Shown: positions 27,104 to 36,452, counted from the first letter of the stretch. The stretch is DNA of 64,000 bases from Salinicoccus halitifaciens (GCF_021026095.1 NZ_JAJNCU010000001.1:558001-622000); one strand, 5' to 3'. The notes: a model not told the origin generated them from the sequence alone. Numbers and translations are program-made.

Positions 27104-27642
27104 GGATCCTCATCGGCGGCTACAGGCCGTATGAAATCGGCATCTTCAAACCCGATCAGAAGGAAGTGACGGTGCTGAAGGCCTTCATCAGGAACAAGCT
27201 GCTCGAATATATCGACGAGGGGGCTGAATGGTTCATCATCCAGGGATATACCGGAATCGAACTGTATGCAGCCGAAGAAATCATCAGGCTCAAAGAGGCG
27301 CACTATGACATCAGTCTCGGTGTGCTCATGCCTTTCCACCAGTTTGACGACCGGTACAATGAAATGGATCAGGCCCTGCTGCAGAAAGTGCTTGCAGAGA
27401 GCGACTTTAAAGATTATATTTATAAACAGCCGTACTCGAACCCCGGCATGTTCAAACATATCAACCGCTTCCTCATCTCCAACACCGATGGGGCACTGAT
27501 CTTCTTCGACGAGGAGGCGGATGCGAAAGTGCGCTTCCTCTATAACGCAATACTTGAATTCTCCGGGGAAAATCCGTATAATATTGAAAGAATACAATTT
27601 GACGAGATTAACAGCTTTATCGATTCCGGGTTTGATAATTAA
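27100..27642 (+). CDS. YpsA-like SLOG-family protein (DUF1273)
   Basis: A 180-residue protein matching YpsA by the N-terminal [30 protein letters not shown] and a C-terminal nucleotide-pocket-like region. The family has a SLOG (Rossmann-like) fold thought to bind nucleotide-type ligands. In B. subtilis and S. aureus YpsA overproduction disturbs cell division, and ypsA is always beside gpsB, as here. GTG start with GAAGGAGGG upstream. Cytosolic. Confidence 0.9.
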   Translation: MRILIGGYRPYEIGIFKPDQKEVTVLKAFIRNKLLEYIDEGAEWFIIQGYTGIELYAAEEIIRLKEAHYDISLGVLMPFHQFDDRYNEMDQALLQKVLAESDFKDYIYKQPYSNPGMFKHINRFLISNTDGALIFFDEEADAKVRFLYNAILEFSGENPYNIERIQFDEINSFIDSGFDN

Positions 27643-27653
27643 GAGGTGAGGCA

Positions 27654-27980
27654 ATGAGTGAGACAACTTTGAAATTGTCCGCAAAAGACATATTTGAAAA
27701 AGAATTCGAAAAGTCCATCAGAGGTTTCAAACCGATCGAAGTGGACAGCTTCCTGGATGATGTCATCAGCGATTATCAAAAGATGGCGGATATGAACAAT
27801 AATCTGAAGCGGCTGGAAGAAGAAAATGCCCGCTTGAAGAAAGAAGTAGAGGATTTAAGGATAAGACTGGCAACCAATTCCCGGTCACAGGATAACCAGA
27901 GTCAAAATCATCAGATCGATATTTTAAAAAGGTTGTCCAACCTGGAGAAGAAAGTATTCGGCCAGTCGAAAGTGAACTAA
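27654..27980 (+). CDS. gpsB: Cell division regulator GpsB
   Basis: A 108-residue DivIVA-like coiled-coil protein. The N-terminal lipid/PBP-binding domain has [31 protein letters not shown]; residues about 40-72 are coiled coil and a short C-terminal oligomerisation helix follows a Gln/Asn/Ser linker. GpsB links division, elongation and PBPs. Strong ribosome site AAGAGGTGAGG. It lies before rnpB, the usual Firmicute arrangement. Confidence 0.96.
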   Translation: MSETTLKLSAKDIFEKEFEKSIRGFKPIEVDSFLDDVISDYQKMADMNNNLKRLEEENARLKKEVEDLRIRLATNSRSQDNQSQNHQIDILKRLSNLEKKVFGQSKVN

Positions 27981-27984
27981 TCGA

Positions 27985-28390
27985 AATACGGTATGTCGGA
28001 TAATCGCTATGCCTGAAAAAAGGTATAGAGGAAAGTCCATGCTCACACGCACCTGAGACGGGCGTAGTGTTCGTGCCTGACGAAACAATAAGTCAGGGCA
28101 GTTCGTGAATAACGGCTGACGGCTGTGAAATAACCTAAGTGCATATAAGGTTAGATTAGCTGTAAAAGTGCCACAGAGACGAGCTTACCATGAAAGTGGT
28201 AAGGTGGAACGCGGTAAACCCCTCGAGTGAGCAATCCAAACAAGGTAGGAGCACTCCCCGACGGAAATTCAACCGGACGGGAGATATTACAAATGTAATA
28301 TAGACAGATGATTATCACCAATGTGCGAGTGTGACTAGTACACGTCTGGAGCACAGCGGTACAGAACATGGCTTACAGACATACCGGACT
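27985..28390 (+). ncRNA. rnpB: RNase P RNA, type B
   Basis: The catalytic RNA that trims tRNA 5' ends. Ends pair as helix P1: GGTATGTC (27990-27997) with GACATACC (28378-28385). Conserved elements are GAGGAAAGTCCATGCTC near 28030, GACAGATGATTATCACC near 28303-28320 and ACAGAACATGGCTTACAGA near 28361-28379. The overall size and layout are those of Bacillus-type (type B) RNA. A TTGTCC/TATTCG pair with 16-base spacing inside the gpsB end (27933-27960) might be its promoter. It fills most of the 500-base gap between gpsB and ypsC. Confidence 0.97.
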
Positions 28391-28396
28391 AGAAAC

Positions 28397-28431
28397 AAGC
28401 TCTCCATTTTGATGGAGAGCTTTTATTTTAT
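28397..28431 (+). terminator. Terminator after rnpB
   Basis: Stem AAGCTCTCCAT (28397-28407) with ATGGAGAGCTT (28412-28422), TTTG loop, then a T-rich run. Confidence 0.93.
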
Positions 28432-28436
28432 ATAAT
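28409..28436 (+). promoter_or_regulatory. Possible ypsC promoter
   Basis: -35 TTGATG (28409-28414), 16-base spacer, -10 TATAAT (28431-28436), overlapping the rnpB terminator. The -35 has two mismatches. Confidence 0.4.
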
Positions 28437-28479
28437 CAAATTGACAGAAATATATCATGAGTCATGCGGAGGACAAATT

Positions 28480-29601
28480 ATGAATTTTAAAATGCTAGCC
28501 AACACACCGATGGGCCTTGAAAGGGTCGTCGCGGATGAAATCGGATCACTGGGTTATGAAACCACGCTTGAGAACGGCCGGGTCTACTTCGAAGGGGACG
28601 AGACGGCGATCGTCAGATCGAACCTGATGCTCCGGACGGCGGACCGTATACGGATCATCATCGGGGATTTCAATGTGACGACGTTCGATGACCTGTTTGA
28701 AAAGACGAAGGCGCTGCCGTGGTCCGACATACTCGGCCCGGATGCGGAATTCCCCGTGACGGGACGCTCCCATAAGTCCACATTGTACAGCGTGCCGGAC
28801 GTCCAGAGGATCGTCAAAAAGGCGGTCGTCGAACATCTTAAAAGCGCCTTCAGCCTGGACGGCAAGCTGAGTGAGACGGGTGCGCGCTATAAGATCGATG
28901 TCAATATACTGAAGGACCGTGCTGTGCTGACCATCGACACGAGCGGGGATGCACTGCATAAGAGAGGATACAGGCGCGAGCAGGGGGAGGCCCCGATCAA
29001 AGAGACGCTTGCTGCGAGCATGCTGAAGCTTGCCAATTATGACGGGACGAAGCCGCTGTATGACCCGTTTGCCGGTTCCGGCACCATTGCGATCGAAGCG
29101 GCGCTGATGGCGCTGAACATCGCACCGGGCGCAAACCGGACCTTCGACAGCGAACGGTGGGACATCATCCCTGAAGAAATGTGGGAGGAGATGCGGATGC
29201 AGCTCGAGGAGGAGGCACTGTACGACAGGGAAGTCGTTATACGCGCCTCCGACATCGATCCGCATATGATAGAAGTCGCAAAGACGAATATCCTCGAAAT
29301 CGGCCTGCAGGATAATATAGAGCTTGCCGTGACGGATGTCCATGATCTGACGATTTCACATGACAACGTCCAGCTCGTCACCAACCCGCCGTACGGGGAG
29401 CGCATCGGGGAGGCGAAGGAAGTCGAGGAGATGTACCGCACGGTCGGCAGGCTGATGGCCCGGAATCCCGACTTGAGCATGTATCTGATGACTTCAAACA
29501 AGGAGTTTGAGCATATCGTCGGCAAAAAGGCGACGAAGCGCAGGAAACTGTTCAACGGCTATATAGAGACGACTTTTTACCAGTACTGGGGGAAGCGGTA
29601 A
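28480..29601 (+). CDS. THUMP-domain class I rRNA methyltransferase, YpsC/RlmL type
   Basis: A 373-residue methyltransferase with an N-terminal ferredoxin-like/THUMP RNA-binding part (about 1-155) and a SAM-binding domain with DPFAGSGTIAIEAALMA and the catalytic NPPYGERIG motif, which points to N2-guanine methylation. The family (YpsC, RlmK/L-type N-terminal half) modifies 23S rRNA. ATG 28480 follows GGAGGA by 7 bases and is preferred over an in-frame start at 28441. It abuts dynA. Confidence 0.93.
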   Translation: MNFKMLANTPMGLERVVADEIGSLGYETTLENGRVYFEGDETAIVRSNLMLRTADRIRIIIGDFNVTTFDDLFEKTKALPWSDILGPDAEFPVTGRSHKSTLYSVPDVQRIVKKAVVEHLKSAFSLDGKLSETGARYKIDVNILKDRAVLTIDTSGDALHKRGYRREQGEAPIKETLAASMLKLANYDGTKPLYDPFAGSGTIAIEAALMALNIAPGANRTFDSERWDIIPEEMWEEMRMQLEEEALYDREVVIRASDIDPHMIEVAKTNILEIGLQDNIELAVTDVHDLTISHDNVQLVTNPPYGERIGEAKEVEEMYRTVGRLMARNPDLSMYLMTSNKEFEHIVGKKATKRRKLFNGYIETTFYQYWGKR

Positions 29602-32600
29602 GTGAGTGAAGACTTCAAGACATTGGATGTATTGTACAAGCTCAAAAAAGAAATACTCAAATCGGATAATGAGAACCTCGTCTCGCAGATCGACCATGCG
29701 ATTTCAAAGACTTATAAGGATCAGCTCGTCTTTTCATTCATCGGCCACTATTCGGCCGGCAAATCTTCACTGATCAACCACCTGCTTGAAACGGAGATAC
29801 TGCCGTCCTCGCCGGTCCCGACGACGAGCAACACCGTCGCCGTCCAGATTGGGGACGGGGAGGAGATCAGGGCATTCCTGAACCAGTATCAGTATGTGCC
29901 GGTTGAAGACTATGCAGGCCTGCGTGAGCTGAACACACGCGACATCGACATCAGTGCGATCAATATCGATGTGGCGCATGAAGACTTCAAAAAGAATACG
30001 GTGCTCCAGGATACACCGGGCGTGGACTCGAATACGGACAGCCACCGCGAATCCACGAACCGTTTCCTACTGAACAGCGACCACATATTCTTCACTGTGG
30101 AATATAACCACGTGGAGAGCGAGCACAACATGTCGCTCTTAAAGGAATTGTCCATGATGAACATCCCGCTGACACTCATCATCAATCAGGTGGATAAACA
30201 TGATGATGCGGAAATATCCATGGATACATTCCTCTCCAGGATAAAGAACACTTTGAAAGACTGGAACATCGCACCCGATGACATTTTCACGACCAGCATA
30301 TATCCATGCGAACATAATGAGGTGGATAAGCTGAAAGCATTCATCCACAGCCGGGAAGCGGACAGGGCACAGGTGCTGGATGCATACTTTGAAAGGATCA
30401 CCGGGACGATAGAAAATGAGCAGCTCGAGTATCTCGGTGCAGCACTCGATGCGCTGAAAGTCCCCGGGGAGGATGTCGATATCGAAGACGTGGAGGCGGT
30501 GAAGTCGCATATCCGGTTTTTAAACGGTGAAATCGAGAAGGCGAAGGTGGAGGCCCTCCACAGTGATGATGAAACGCTGAACAGCCACGTCAAGGAAGCG
30601 GTCAGGAAGATCGTCAGGGACAGTTATATATTCCCGCACGAAGTCAAGGAGGCGATCACACATTACTTGAACATCCTTGTCGGTGAAGTGAAGGTGCCGG
30701 GACTGTTCGGCAAAAAGAAAAAAGAGGAAGCGATGATCCGGGAAGCGGTGGATGACATCCGGGAAAAATTCGATGCGGTCTTCAAGACCGAAGTGAATGC
30801 ACCCGTCGACAGCTTCTTCTCGGGACTCGGACTGACAGGTGAGCCTTTCAGGTACAGCTTCAAAGAGGCGCTTCTCATCAAAGAGGAGATCAGCCATCTG
30901 AATAATCAGTTCATACTGAACTACATGGACAAATTGAAAGCATCCATCGTAAATGATGTGAGCGCAGAAGCACAGAGCCATATGCCGAAACTCGAAAAAT
31001 CCGGCACCGGCTCCGCGCAGGAGGAAGAAGCATTGAAAGAGGCCCTCGGGAGATTCGAGGAGATACTTAAGCTTCTCAGCCTGATCGATTCCATCGAAAC
31101 GAAAAGCTACCGCCATTTCTTCATACACCTGGATGATGAAATCGAAAAACTGAACCTGACAGAGGCAGTGGAGCTTGAAGGCGGAAGCGTCAGTGCACCT
31201 GAAGCAGCCGGGGACTCAGGCCGTTACAAGTTCAAGGGCGCAGACGAAGAGGACCTCGGGTTTTATCATAAGCTTGCGGCACTGATTGAAGGCAATGAAC
31301 GGTACAATGATTTCCATGCCATCATCAAAGATAAGCTTGCCCGCATAGAGGAAGGGAAAGCAAACATCAGTGTATTCGGCGGATTCAGTGCCGGTAAGAC
31401 GACCTTCATCAATGCCCTGATGAATAAGGCGCATCTTGCGATGAGCCCGAACCCGACCACGGCGACGATCACTGAAATCAATGATGCACCTTCCAGTGCA
31501 ATCACTTATAAAAACGAATCAGAGCTGACGGACACCCTGGGCATGCTGTCGAATCTCCATTATGATGATGTCGAAGACTATTTCAAATGGATAAAGAAAG
31601 AGCGCAGCAATGTCCCGGAAACTTATAAACCGTTCCTTGACGGCATATTGAACAAATACGGGGAATATAAAGCGGATCTCGGGACGACGAAAGACATCGG
31701 CACCGACGCACTGATCAGCAGGGTGAGTTCCGACGAGGATGCGACCTTCATCCATAAGGCATATGTCTCGCTTGAAAATGACATCACCGAAAAATACACC
31801 CTCATCGATTCACCGGGCATCAATTCGATCAACCAGAGGCATACGAAGGAGACACGGAACATCATCTCAGGCAGTGACCTGATCATTTATGTCTCGTATT
31901 ACAACCATGTCTTCTCAAGAAGCGATGAAACGTTTTTAAAATATATCCAATCGATCAAGGGTGAGGATTTCCCGATCATCTTCATCATCAATGCCGTGGA
32001 CCTCATGAAGAATGAAGCGGATAAGGAGAAGGTCATCGATTACATGTCGGACTCGCTGATCTCCCTCGGCATCACGAATATGATTTTCCCGGTCTCAAGC
32101 AAACAGGCACTGCAGTCCCATGATGAAGATTTCGAAGAGGCGAAGAAGAATATATTCGACATCACGGATCAGCTCTCCATGTCGGTGCAGGTACAGTCCT
32201 TGAGGGAAGCCGGACGCCAGCTCGCCTCGAACATCAAAAGCAATATACGCCAGTACGAGAATGCGGATCTTGAGCGGACGAGGATTGAATCCGCAAGACA
32301 GTCGCTCCTCCGTGACCTCGCGGACTTCAGCGCATTCCGCCTGGAAAGTCCTCTGCACCAGGAAATCGGCGTGCTCCTCGCATTCATCAGCAGACGGTTC
32401 GAGCTGCAGCTCTATGATCATCTGAAAGGCATGATCACGGTATCCGATGCACAGGACAAACGGTTCCTCGTAAAAAAGGAATCGTTGATCAAGAGCAATA
32501 TCGAACAGTTCCTGACCATTGAAGTCAGCACGGTGTTCAATGCCGTCTACCGGCAGGCTGAAGCGGAAATGCTGCATGGCATCACCCAGTTCAATGAAAG

Positions 32601-32976
32601 GCTCTCGGATGCCAGCGTCAGCCGGACATTCGCATTCAACAGACCGTCGGAAGAGGAGCCTGAAATCAATATAACGACAGCCGGGTTCGGGGAATATTCC
32701 AGATTGCTGCATCAATCGAGGAATGATCATAAGGCCTTCAGGGACGCGCTTCTGGAATTCGCAAAAGATATCAGTGTCCGCCTCGACATCGACCGTCTGG
32801 AAGAACAGATGAAGCATCTCGTGAACGATTATTTGACGCTCATACAGGATGATATCAGCGCCCAGAAGCCCGAAATAGAAAGTGCCCTCGAAACACCGCC
32901 TGAAGTCATTGAAGAGAGTGACTATGAAGCGGATAAGATGCTGCTCGAATCATTAAGCAGATTAAAGGATGATTAA
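29602..32976 (+). CDS. dynA: Double dynamin-like GTPase DynA
   Basis: A 1124-residue protein with two complete dynamin-like halves in one chain, like B. subtilis DynA (YpbR). First P-loop GHYSAGKS (48-55) with DTPGVDS and NQVDK; second P-loop GGFSAGKT (593-600) with DSPGINS and NAVDL. Long helical stalk regions follow each GTPase. Bacterial DynA tethers and fuses membranes and protects against phage and pore-forming stress in Bacillus. GTG start directly after the ypsC stop, with GGGGGAAG upstream. Peripheral membrane protein. Confidence 0.95.
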   Translation: MSEDFKTLDVLYKLKKEILKSDNENLVSQIDHAISKTYKDQLVFSFIGHYSAGKSSLINHLLETEILPSSPVPTTSNTVAVQIGDGEEIRAFLNQYQYVPVEDYAGLRELNTRDIDISAINIDVAHEDFKKNTVLQDTPGVDSNTDSHRESTNRFLLNSDHIFFTVEYNHVESEHNMSLLKELSMMNIPLTLIINQVDKHDDAEISMDTFLSRIKNTLKDWNIAPDDIFTTSIYPCEHNEVDKLKAFIHSREADRAQVLDAYFERITGTIENEQLEYLGAALDALKVPGEDVDIEDVEAVKSHIRFLNGEIEKAKVEALHSDDETLNSHVKEAVRKIVRDSYIFPHEVKEAITHYLNILVGEVKVPGLFGKKKKEEAMIREAVDDIREKFDAVFKTEVNAPVDSFFSGLGLTGEPFRYSFKEALLIKEEISHLNNQFILNYMDKLKASIVNDVSAEAQSHMPKLEKSGTGSAQEEEALKEALGRFEEILKLLSLIDSIETKSYRHFFIHLDDEIEKLNLTEAVELEGGSVSAPEAAGDSGRYKFKGADEEDLGFYHKLAALIEGNERYNDFHAIIKDKLARIEEGKANISVFGGFSAGKTTFINALMNKAHLAMSPNPTTATITEINDAPSSAITYKNESELTDTLGMLSNLHYDDVEDYFKWIKKERSNVPETYKPFLDGILNKYGEYKADLGTTKDIGTDALISRVSSDEDATFIHKAYVSLENDITEKYTLIDSPGINSINQRHTKETRNIISGSDLIIYVSYYNHVFSRSDETFLKYIQSIKGEDFPIIFIINAVDLMKNEADKEKVIDYMSDSLISLGITNMIFPVSSKQALQSHDEDFEEAKKNIFDITDQLSMSVQVQSLREAGRQLASNIKSNIRQYENADLERTRIESARQSLLRDLADFSAFRLESPLHQEIGVLLAFISRRFELQLYDHLKGMITVSDAQDKRFLVKKESLIKSNIEQFLTIEVSTVFNAVYRQAEAEMLHGITQFNERLSDASVSRTFAFNRPSEEEPEINITTAGFGEYSRLLHQSRNDHKAFRDALLEFAKDISVRLDIDRLEEQMKHLVNDYLTLIQDDISAQKPEIESALETPPEVIEESDYEADKMLLESLSRLKDD

Positions 32977-33804
32977 ATGACTATTATAAATCTTGAAACC
33001 ATTGGACAACTGAACAGGCAGGAAACCATAATCCTGGACTGCCGCAATATCATGGACCAGTTTGATGAATCAAAAAGGCTTGTTCAAAGGGATGCGGTGG
33101 AACACGCCGTCCACATCCCCCAGATGCCGTATATGTTCAAGTTCGACGGCCTCAATGAAGGCAGGCACCCGGTCCCTGAGATGAGTGTGGTGGATGCACT
33201 GTATGAGACCCTCACCGAAGGCGGACGGTATGATGTTTTATTGTTTGCAGATGAAAACAGCTTCTTCCATACCCGCCTGTATTACCTGTTCTTGCTCTAT
33301 GGTCATAAAGCTTATTTATACAATGATGACCTGGCTGCCCTGAAGGATATGGCGGAGGAATTCCGGAAGGTCGATGTCGAGCTTCCGATCCAGTTCGAAT
33401 CAACGGAGTCATCATTCAAAGAAGACATTTACCGGTCGATGGAAGAGGTTCATGAGCGCCTGGATGCCAATGTACTGCTGATCGATGTCAGGAGTGAGGA
33501 GAGGTATCTCGGCATATCCGAACCGGTGGACTATAAAAAAGGACACATCCCGGGGGCGGTCAACATACCGAACGGGAAGATCCATGCAGATGGTGTGATC
33601 GACTTCAATGCACTTGATGATGTCATGGAAAAGATCAGGACATATGAAGAAGTCATCGTCTACTGCGGGTCCGGCATGAGTGCGACCCCGATGTTCACAC
33701 TGCTGCACCACAACAGCATCAATGCAAAACTATATGCCGGCAGCTTTTCGGAATGGATCACTGATGATTCCAACACGATAGAAACTGCACCAAATACACT
33801 TTAA
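32977..33804 (+). CDS. Tandem rhodanese-domain sulfurtransferase
   Basis: A 275-residue protein of two rhodanese folds. The C-terminal domain has the active-site loop CGSGMSAT (C230) and VDYKKGHIPGAVNIP. The N-terminal domain is recognisable from ILDCRN and the overall pattern, but has FADENSF instead of a cysteine loop, so it is likely structural. CGSG(M/V)(T/S)A-type loops are associated with thiosulfate or 3-mercaptopyruvate substrates. It abuts the dynA stop; coupling suggests co-expression, not a shared pathway. Confidence 0.88.
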   Translation: MTIINLETIGQLNRQETIILDCRNIMDQFDESKRLVQRDAVEHAVHIPQMPYMFKFDGLNEGRHPVPEMSVVDALYETLTEGGRYDVLLFADENSFFHTRLYYLFLLYGHKAYLYNDDLAALKDMAEEFRKVDVELPIQFESTESSFKEDIYRSMEEVHERLDANVLLIDVRSEERYLGISEPVDYKKGHIPGAVNIPNGKIHADGVIDFNALDDVMEKIRTYEEVIVYCGSGMSATPMFTLLHHNSINAKLYAGSFSEWITDDSNTIETAPNTL

Positions 33805-33816
33805 GGACTTGGTTAA

Positions 33817-34689
33817 ATGACTGAAAAAACACTTGTAATAGATGGAATGGCCCTCTTGTTCCGCCATTTTTATGCCACCAGCTTCCGCAACCAGTTCATG
33901 CATAATGACAAGGACCTCCCGACCAACGGCATCCAGGGCATGATCAGGCATACGTTCAAGCTCATCGAGCTGACGCGCCCGGAAAATCTTGTCGTGACAT
34001 GGGATATGGGCAAGGAGACGATCCGCAATGAATGGTTCGCGGAGTATAAGGCAAACCGGGAGGCGCCGCCTGAAGAAATGATCCCCCAGTTCGACTATGT
34101 GAAAGAAGTCATCCATGACATGGGGATATATCAGCTCGGCATCCATGGCTATGAAGCGGATGACATCATCGGCACCCTCGCGAAAAATTACGATGACCTC
34201 CTCATCGTCAGCGGGGACCGGGATCTCCTCCAGCTGCTCGGCGGCAGCAATGAAATATGGCTGACAAAAAAGGGGTTTTCGGAATATAATCATTATACAG
34301 AGTCCGTCTTCAAGGAAGAATATGCCATCACACCGCAGCAGTTCATCGACGTGAAAGCTTTGATGGGGGACCCGGGTGATGGATACTTCGGGGTGAAGGG
34401 CATAGGTGAGAAGACCGCGCTGAAACTCATCCGTGAATATGGCAGCATTGACAATATGATTCAAAATATCGATTCGCTGAGCAAGGGCATACGGACCAAG
34501 GTCCTGAATGATATGTCATCCCTGCAGATGTCATACAGGCTCGCCAAAATCATCACGGACGTCGACTTCTCGCATGATGAATATTTGAATCACCGCAGGC
34601 TCATACTGGATAAAGGGAAGATCGAAGACGCCCTCATCCGGCACGACCTGAGCATCACCCGCAGGTATCTGCACACATTGGACATATAG
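33817..34689 (+). CDS. 5'-3' exonuclease (PolA N-terminal domain-like, YpcP)
   Basis: A 290-residue stand-alone flap-type 5'-3' exonuclease. VIDGMALLFRHFYA at the N terminus, YEADDIIGTLA, SGDRDLLQLL and the helix-3-turn GDPGDGYFGVKGIGEKTA carry the acidic metal site and DNA-binding loop. In Bacillus YpcP acts in Okazaki fragment processing alongside RNase H activities; the RNase H-like gene follows here, a conserved pairing. Starts 12 bases after the rhodanese gene. Confidence 0.93.
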   Translation: MTEKTLVIDGMALLFRHFYATSFRNQFMHNDKDLPTNGIQGMIRHTFKLIELTRPENLVVTWDMGKETIRNEWFAEYKANREAPPEEMIPQFDYVKEVIHDMGIYQLGIHGYEADDIIGTLAKNYDDLLIVSGDRDLLQLLGGSNEIWLTKKGFSEYNHYTESVFKEEYAITPQQFIDVKALMGDPGDGYFGVKGIGEKTALKLIREYGSIDNMIQNIDSLSKGIRTKVLNDMSSLQMSYRLAKIITDVDFSHDEYLNHRRLILDKGKIEDALIRHDLSITRRYLHTLDI

Positions 34690-34698
34690 GAGGACGTC

Positions 34699-35094
34699 AT
34701 GGCGCAAATTTACATTGATGCGGCAGCCCGGCAGAATCCGGTGTACGCCGCCGGTGCCGCCGTCATAAAAGATGAAAACGGCAGGCTTGAGTTCACTTTC
34801 GATCTCGGGGAGATGGATAATCACGAAGCGGAATGGGCGACACTGGACCATGCACTCGACAAGGCGGTTGAGCACGGCATCAGATCCGCCATCATCCATA
34901 CGGATTCCAAAATCATCGCAGACAGCTTCGACAAACAGTTCGTGAAAAATAAGAAATATCAGATCCACTACAATAATATCCAATCGAAACTCGGAAACTT
35001 TGATTTGTTTCTGGTCAGCCACACCCCGAGGGGGAGGAACAAATCAGCCGACAACCTGGCCAAAGAAGCGCTTTATAAGTATACGAAGGGATGA
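34699..35094 (+). CDS. RNase HI-like protein (YpeP type)
   Basis: A 131-residue RNase H-fold protein. Candidate catalytic acids are D7 (YIDAAA), E45 (NHEAEW), D69 (HTDS) and D118 (NKSADNLA), so the active site looks complete. It probably acts on RNA/DNA hybrids; some YpeP-type proteins have been reported inactive, so activity is uncertain. AGGAGG before the ATG. The stop lies in the stem of a terminator. Confidence 0.85.
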   Translation: MAQIYIDAAARQNPVYAAGAAVIKDENGRLEFTFDLGEMDNHEAEWATLDHALDKAVEHGIRSAIIHTDSKIIADSFDKQFVKNKKYQIHYNNIQSKLGNFDLFLVSHTPRGRNKSADNLAKEALYKYTKG

Positions 35095-35114
35095 TGAAAG
35101 TCATTCCTTTTTTT
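35086..35114 (+). terminator. Terminator after the RNase H-like gene
   Basis: Stem AAGGGATGA (35086-35094) with TCATTCCTT (35101-35109), one G-U pair, 6-base loop, seven T residues. It overlaps the last codons of the gene. Confidence 0.85.
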
Positions 35115-35154
35115 ATCCTGGCGTTTTCTGTATAATTGATTAAGGAGGTTGAAC

Positions 35155-35328
35155 ATGGAAGAAAAAACCTTAATTAAAATCAACCAACTTGAAGAAAAAT
35201 ACTGCCATGGCTGCCTGCTCAAAAAGCTGAACAGGGAAGAGGGCACCCGGGCGAGCGCACATAAATTCTGCATTACGGAATGCTCGGTCGGGCTCAAGAT
35301 CCGCAGCCATGGAAACCAACTACAATAG
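35155..35328 (+). CDS. YpeQ-like zinc-finger peptide
   Basis: A 57-residue protein with two cysteine pairs, C17-HG-C20 and C39-ITE-C43, plus H18 and H36, typical of the small zf-C2HCIx2C (YpeQ) family that follows ypeP in Bacillus. Function unknown; nucleic-acid or protein binding through zinc is likely. ATG 35155 follows AAGGAGG by 6 bases. A TATAAT (35131-35136) just upstream, behind the preceding terminator, is a likely -10, though its -35 is only a T-run. Confidence 0.85.
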   Translation: MEEKTLIKINQLEEKYCHGCLLKKLNREEGTRASAHKFCITECSVGLKIRSHGNQLQ

Positions 35329-35339
35329 GAGGATTATCA

Positions 35340-35627
35340 ATGGAAATCGTAAGAATCGAACCGACACCGAGTCCGAACACAATGAAAATCACTGTGAGTG
35401 AGGAAAAAGGGGATATGAAATCAGCAACATACAGAAAAGTTTCTGATGAGAATCCTGATTTCATCAATAAAGTGCTCGAACTTGAAGATGTGACAAGTGT
35501 ATTCCATGCAATGGATTTCATATCGGTGGATAAATCGCCGAAAGCCGACTGGGAAACACTCATCCCTAAGATAGAAAGCACATTCAATTCCGGCAGTGAC
35601 GATTCGGAAGTAAAAAAAAACCAGTAA
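35340..35627 (+). CDS. cvfC: CvfC/YpgR N-terminal part: NifU/Nfu N domain (frame ends at poly-A)
   Basis: A 95-residue frame whose start MEIVRIEPTPSPNTMKI and SVDKSPKADWETLIPKI match the Nfu N-terminal domain at the start of S. aureus CvfC (conserved virulence factor C) and B. subtilis YpgR. In those species one chain of about 375 residues joins this domain to HEAT repeats. Here the frame reaches an A9 run (35612-35620) and stops two codons later at TAA 35625-35627. The downstream part continues in the -1 frame. Good ribosome site AGGAGG. Either a frameshifted gene, a programmed -1 shift product, or a sequence error. Confidence 0.85.
   Translation: MEIVRIEPTPSPNTMKITVSEEKGDMKSATYRKVSDENPDFINKVLELEDVTSVFHAMDFISVDKSPKADWETLIPKIESTFNSGSDDSEVKKNQ
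35612..35621 (+). promoter_or_regulatory. A9 run with A-AAA-AAC slippery heptamer in cvfC
   Basis: Nine A residues (35612-35620) followed by C. In the reading frame of the N-terminal part the last seven bases (35615-35621) form A AAA AAC, a classical -1 ribosomal slip site. A -1 shift, or one extra A in RNA or DNA, joins the two halves exactly as in the homologous single-chain protein. Confidence 0.6.
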
Positions 35628-35644
35628 ATAATACCTACGGTGAA

Positions 35645-36451
35645 GTGAATGTCCAGGTCCTGACATTCAAAGGCATTCCTTACCAGATCAAGCTGAATGA
35701 CGGGGAAGAGCACAGGCGCCAGCTGGATGACAGATTCGTCAATGCCGTCGCCGAAGCGACACTGCCTGAAGATAACATCATCATGGGGCGCAAATGGGAG
35801 CAGAGCTCAACGCGTTACGGCACACCTGAAGAAGTGTTCACGGAAGTGACCGAAGAGATCAACGCTTTATATGATGATGAGACTTTGAAGGAGATGGTTG
35901 CTGAAGCGAAGCAGAAACAGCCGCCGAAACCGAAGGAATACCGTAAGGTGAGTGTTGCGGAATTCAAGGCGGCCGCCGACTGGAAAGAGCGGCTGAACCT
36001 CCTTGACCATATGGAGAATCCCGGCAAGGATGACTATGAAGTGCTCTCACTCGCACTGCAGGATGATAAGATGCAGGTGCGCAGGACCGCCGTCTATCTG
36101 CTTGCCATGATCGAGGACAGGGAGACGCTTCAGTATTTGAACATCGGGCTCCAGGATAAGGCCGTGCCGGTCAGAAGGACCGCCGGGGACGGATACAGCG
36201 ACCTCGGTTTCAAGGAAGGGCTGCGGGACATGTATCCCCTGCTGGATGACAGAAGCCCGATTGTGCGCTGGCGTGCTGCGATGTTCATCTACGAAGTCGG
36301 TGATGAAGAAAGCCTGCCTCACCTGTATGAGTATAAGGAAGACCCGCAGTATGACGTCAGGCTCCAGAAAGAGATGGCCATCGCCCGGATAGAGAAGGGT
36401 GAAGCGGCAATGGGCAGTGTATGGAAACAGATTCAGGAAAGGGAGCGATGA
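35645..36451 (+). CDS. cvfC: CvfC/YpgR C-terminal part: HEAT-repeat protein (-1 frame)
   Basis: A 268-residue frame whose beginning [13 protein letters not shown] and end MGSVWKQI match the C-terminal two thirds of CvfC, with HEAT-like repeats around [23 protein letters not shown] and [15 protein letters not shown]. In S. aureus CvfC affects virulence-gene expression. The nominal GTG start at 35645 lacks a spaced ribosome site, and homology begins before it (about codon GTA 35624), so it is probably translated by frameshift from the upstream half. It shares the brxB transcript. Confidence 0.8.
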   Translation: MNVQVLTFKGIPYQIKLNDGEEHRRQLDDRFVNAVAEATLPEDNIIMGRKWEQSSTRYGTPEEVFTEVTEEINALYDDETLKEMVAEAKQKQPPKPKEYRKVSVAEFKAAADWKERLNLLDHMENPGKDDYEVLSLALQDDKMQVRRTAVYLLAMIEDRETLQYLNIGLQDKAVPVRRTAGDGYSDLGFKEGLRDMYPLLDDRSPIVRWRAAMFIYEVGDEESLPHLYEYKEDPQYDVRLQKEMAIARIEKGEAAMGSVWKQIQERER

Positions 36452-36452
36452 T

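Noticed and set aside
28027-28060. Riboswitch-like structured segment after gpsB
   Set aside because: The structure belongs to RNase P RNA; its conserved elements and P1 pairing explain it.
32095-32817. 240-codon minus frame inside dynA
   Set aside because: Antisense to the well-supported dynamin gene, no ribosome site and no recognisable motif.
29602-32976. Two separate fused genes or a duplication artefact in dynA
   Set aside because: One long chain with two different GTPase halves is the normal form of DynA in Bacillales; the halves differ too much for a recent duplication.
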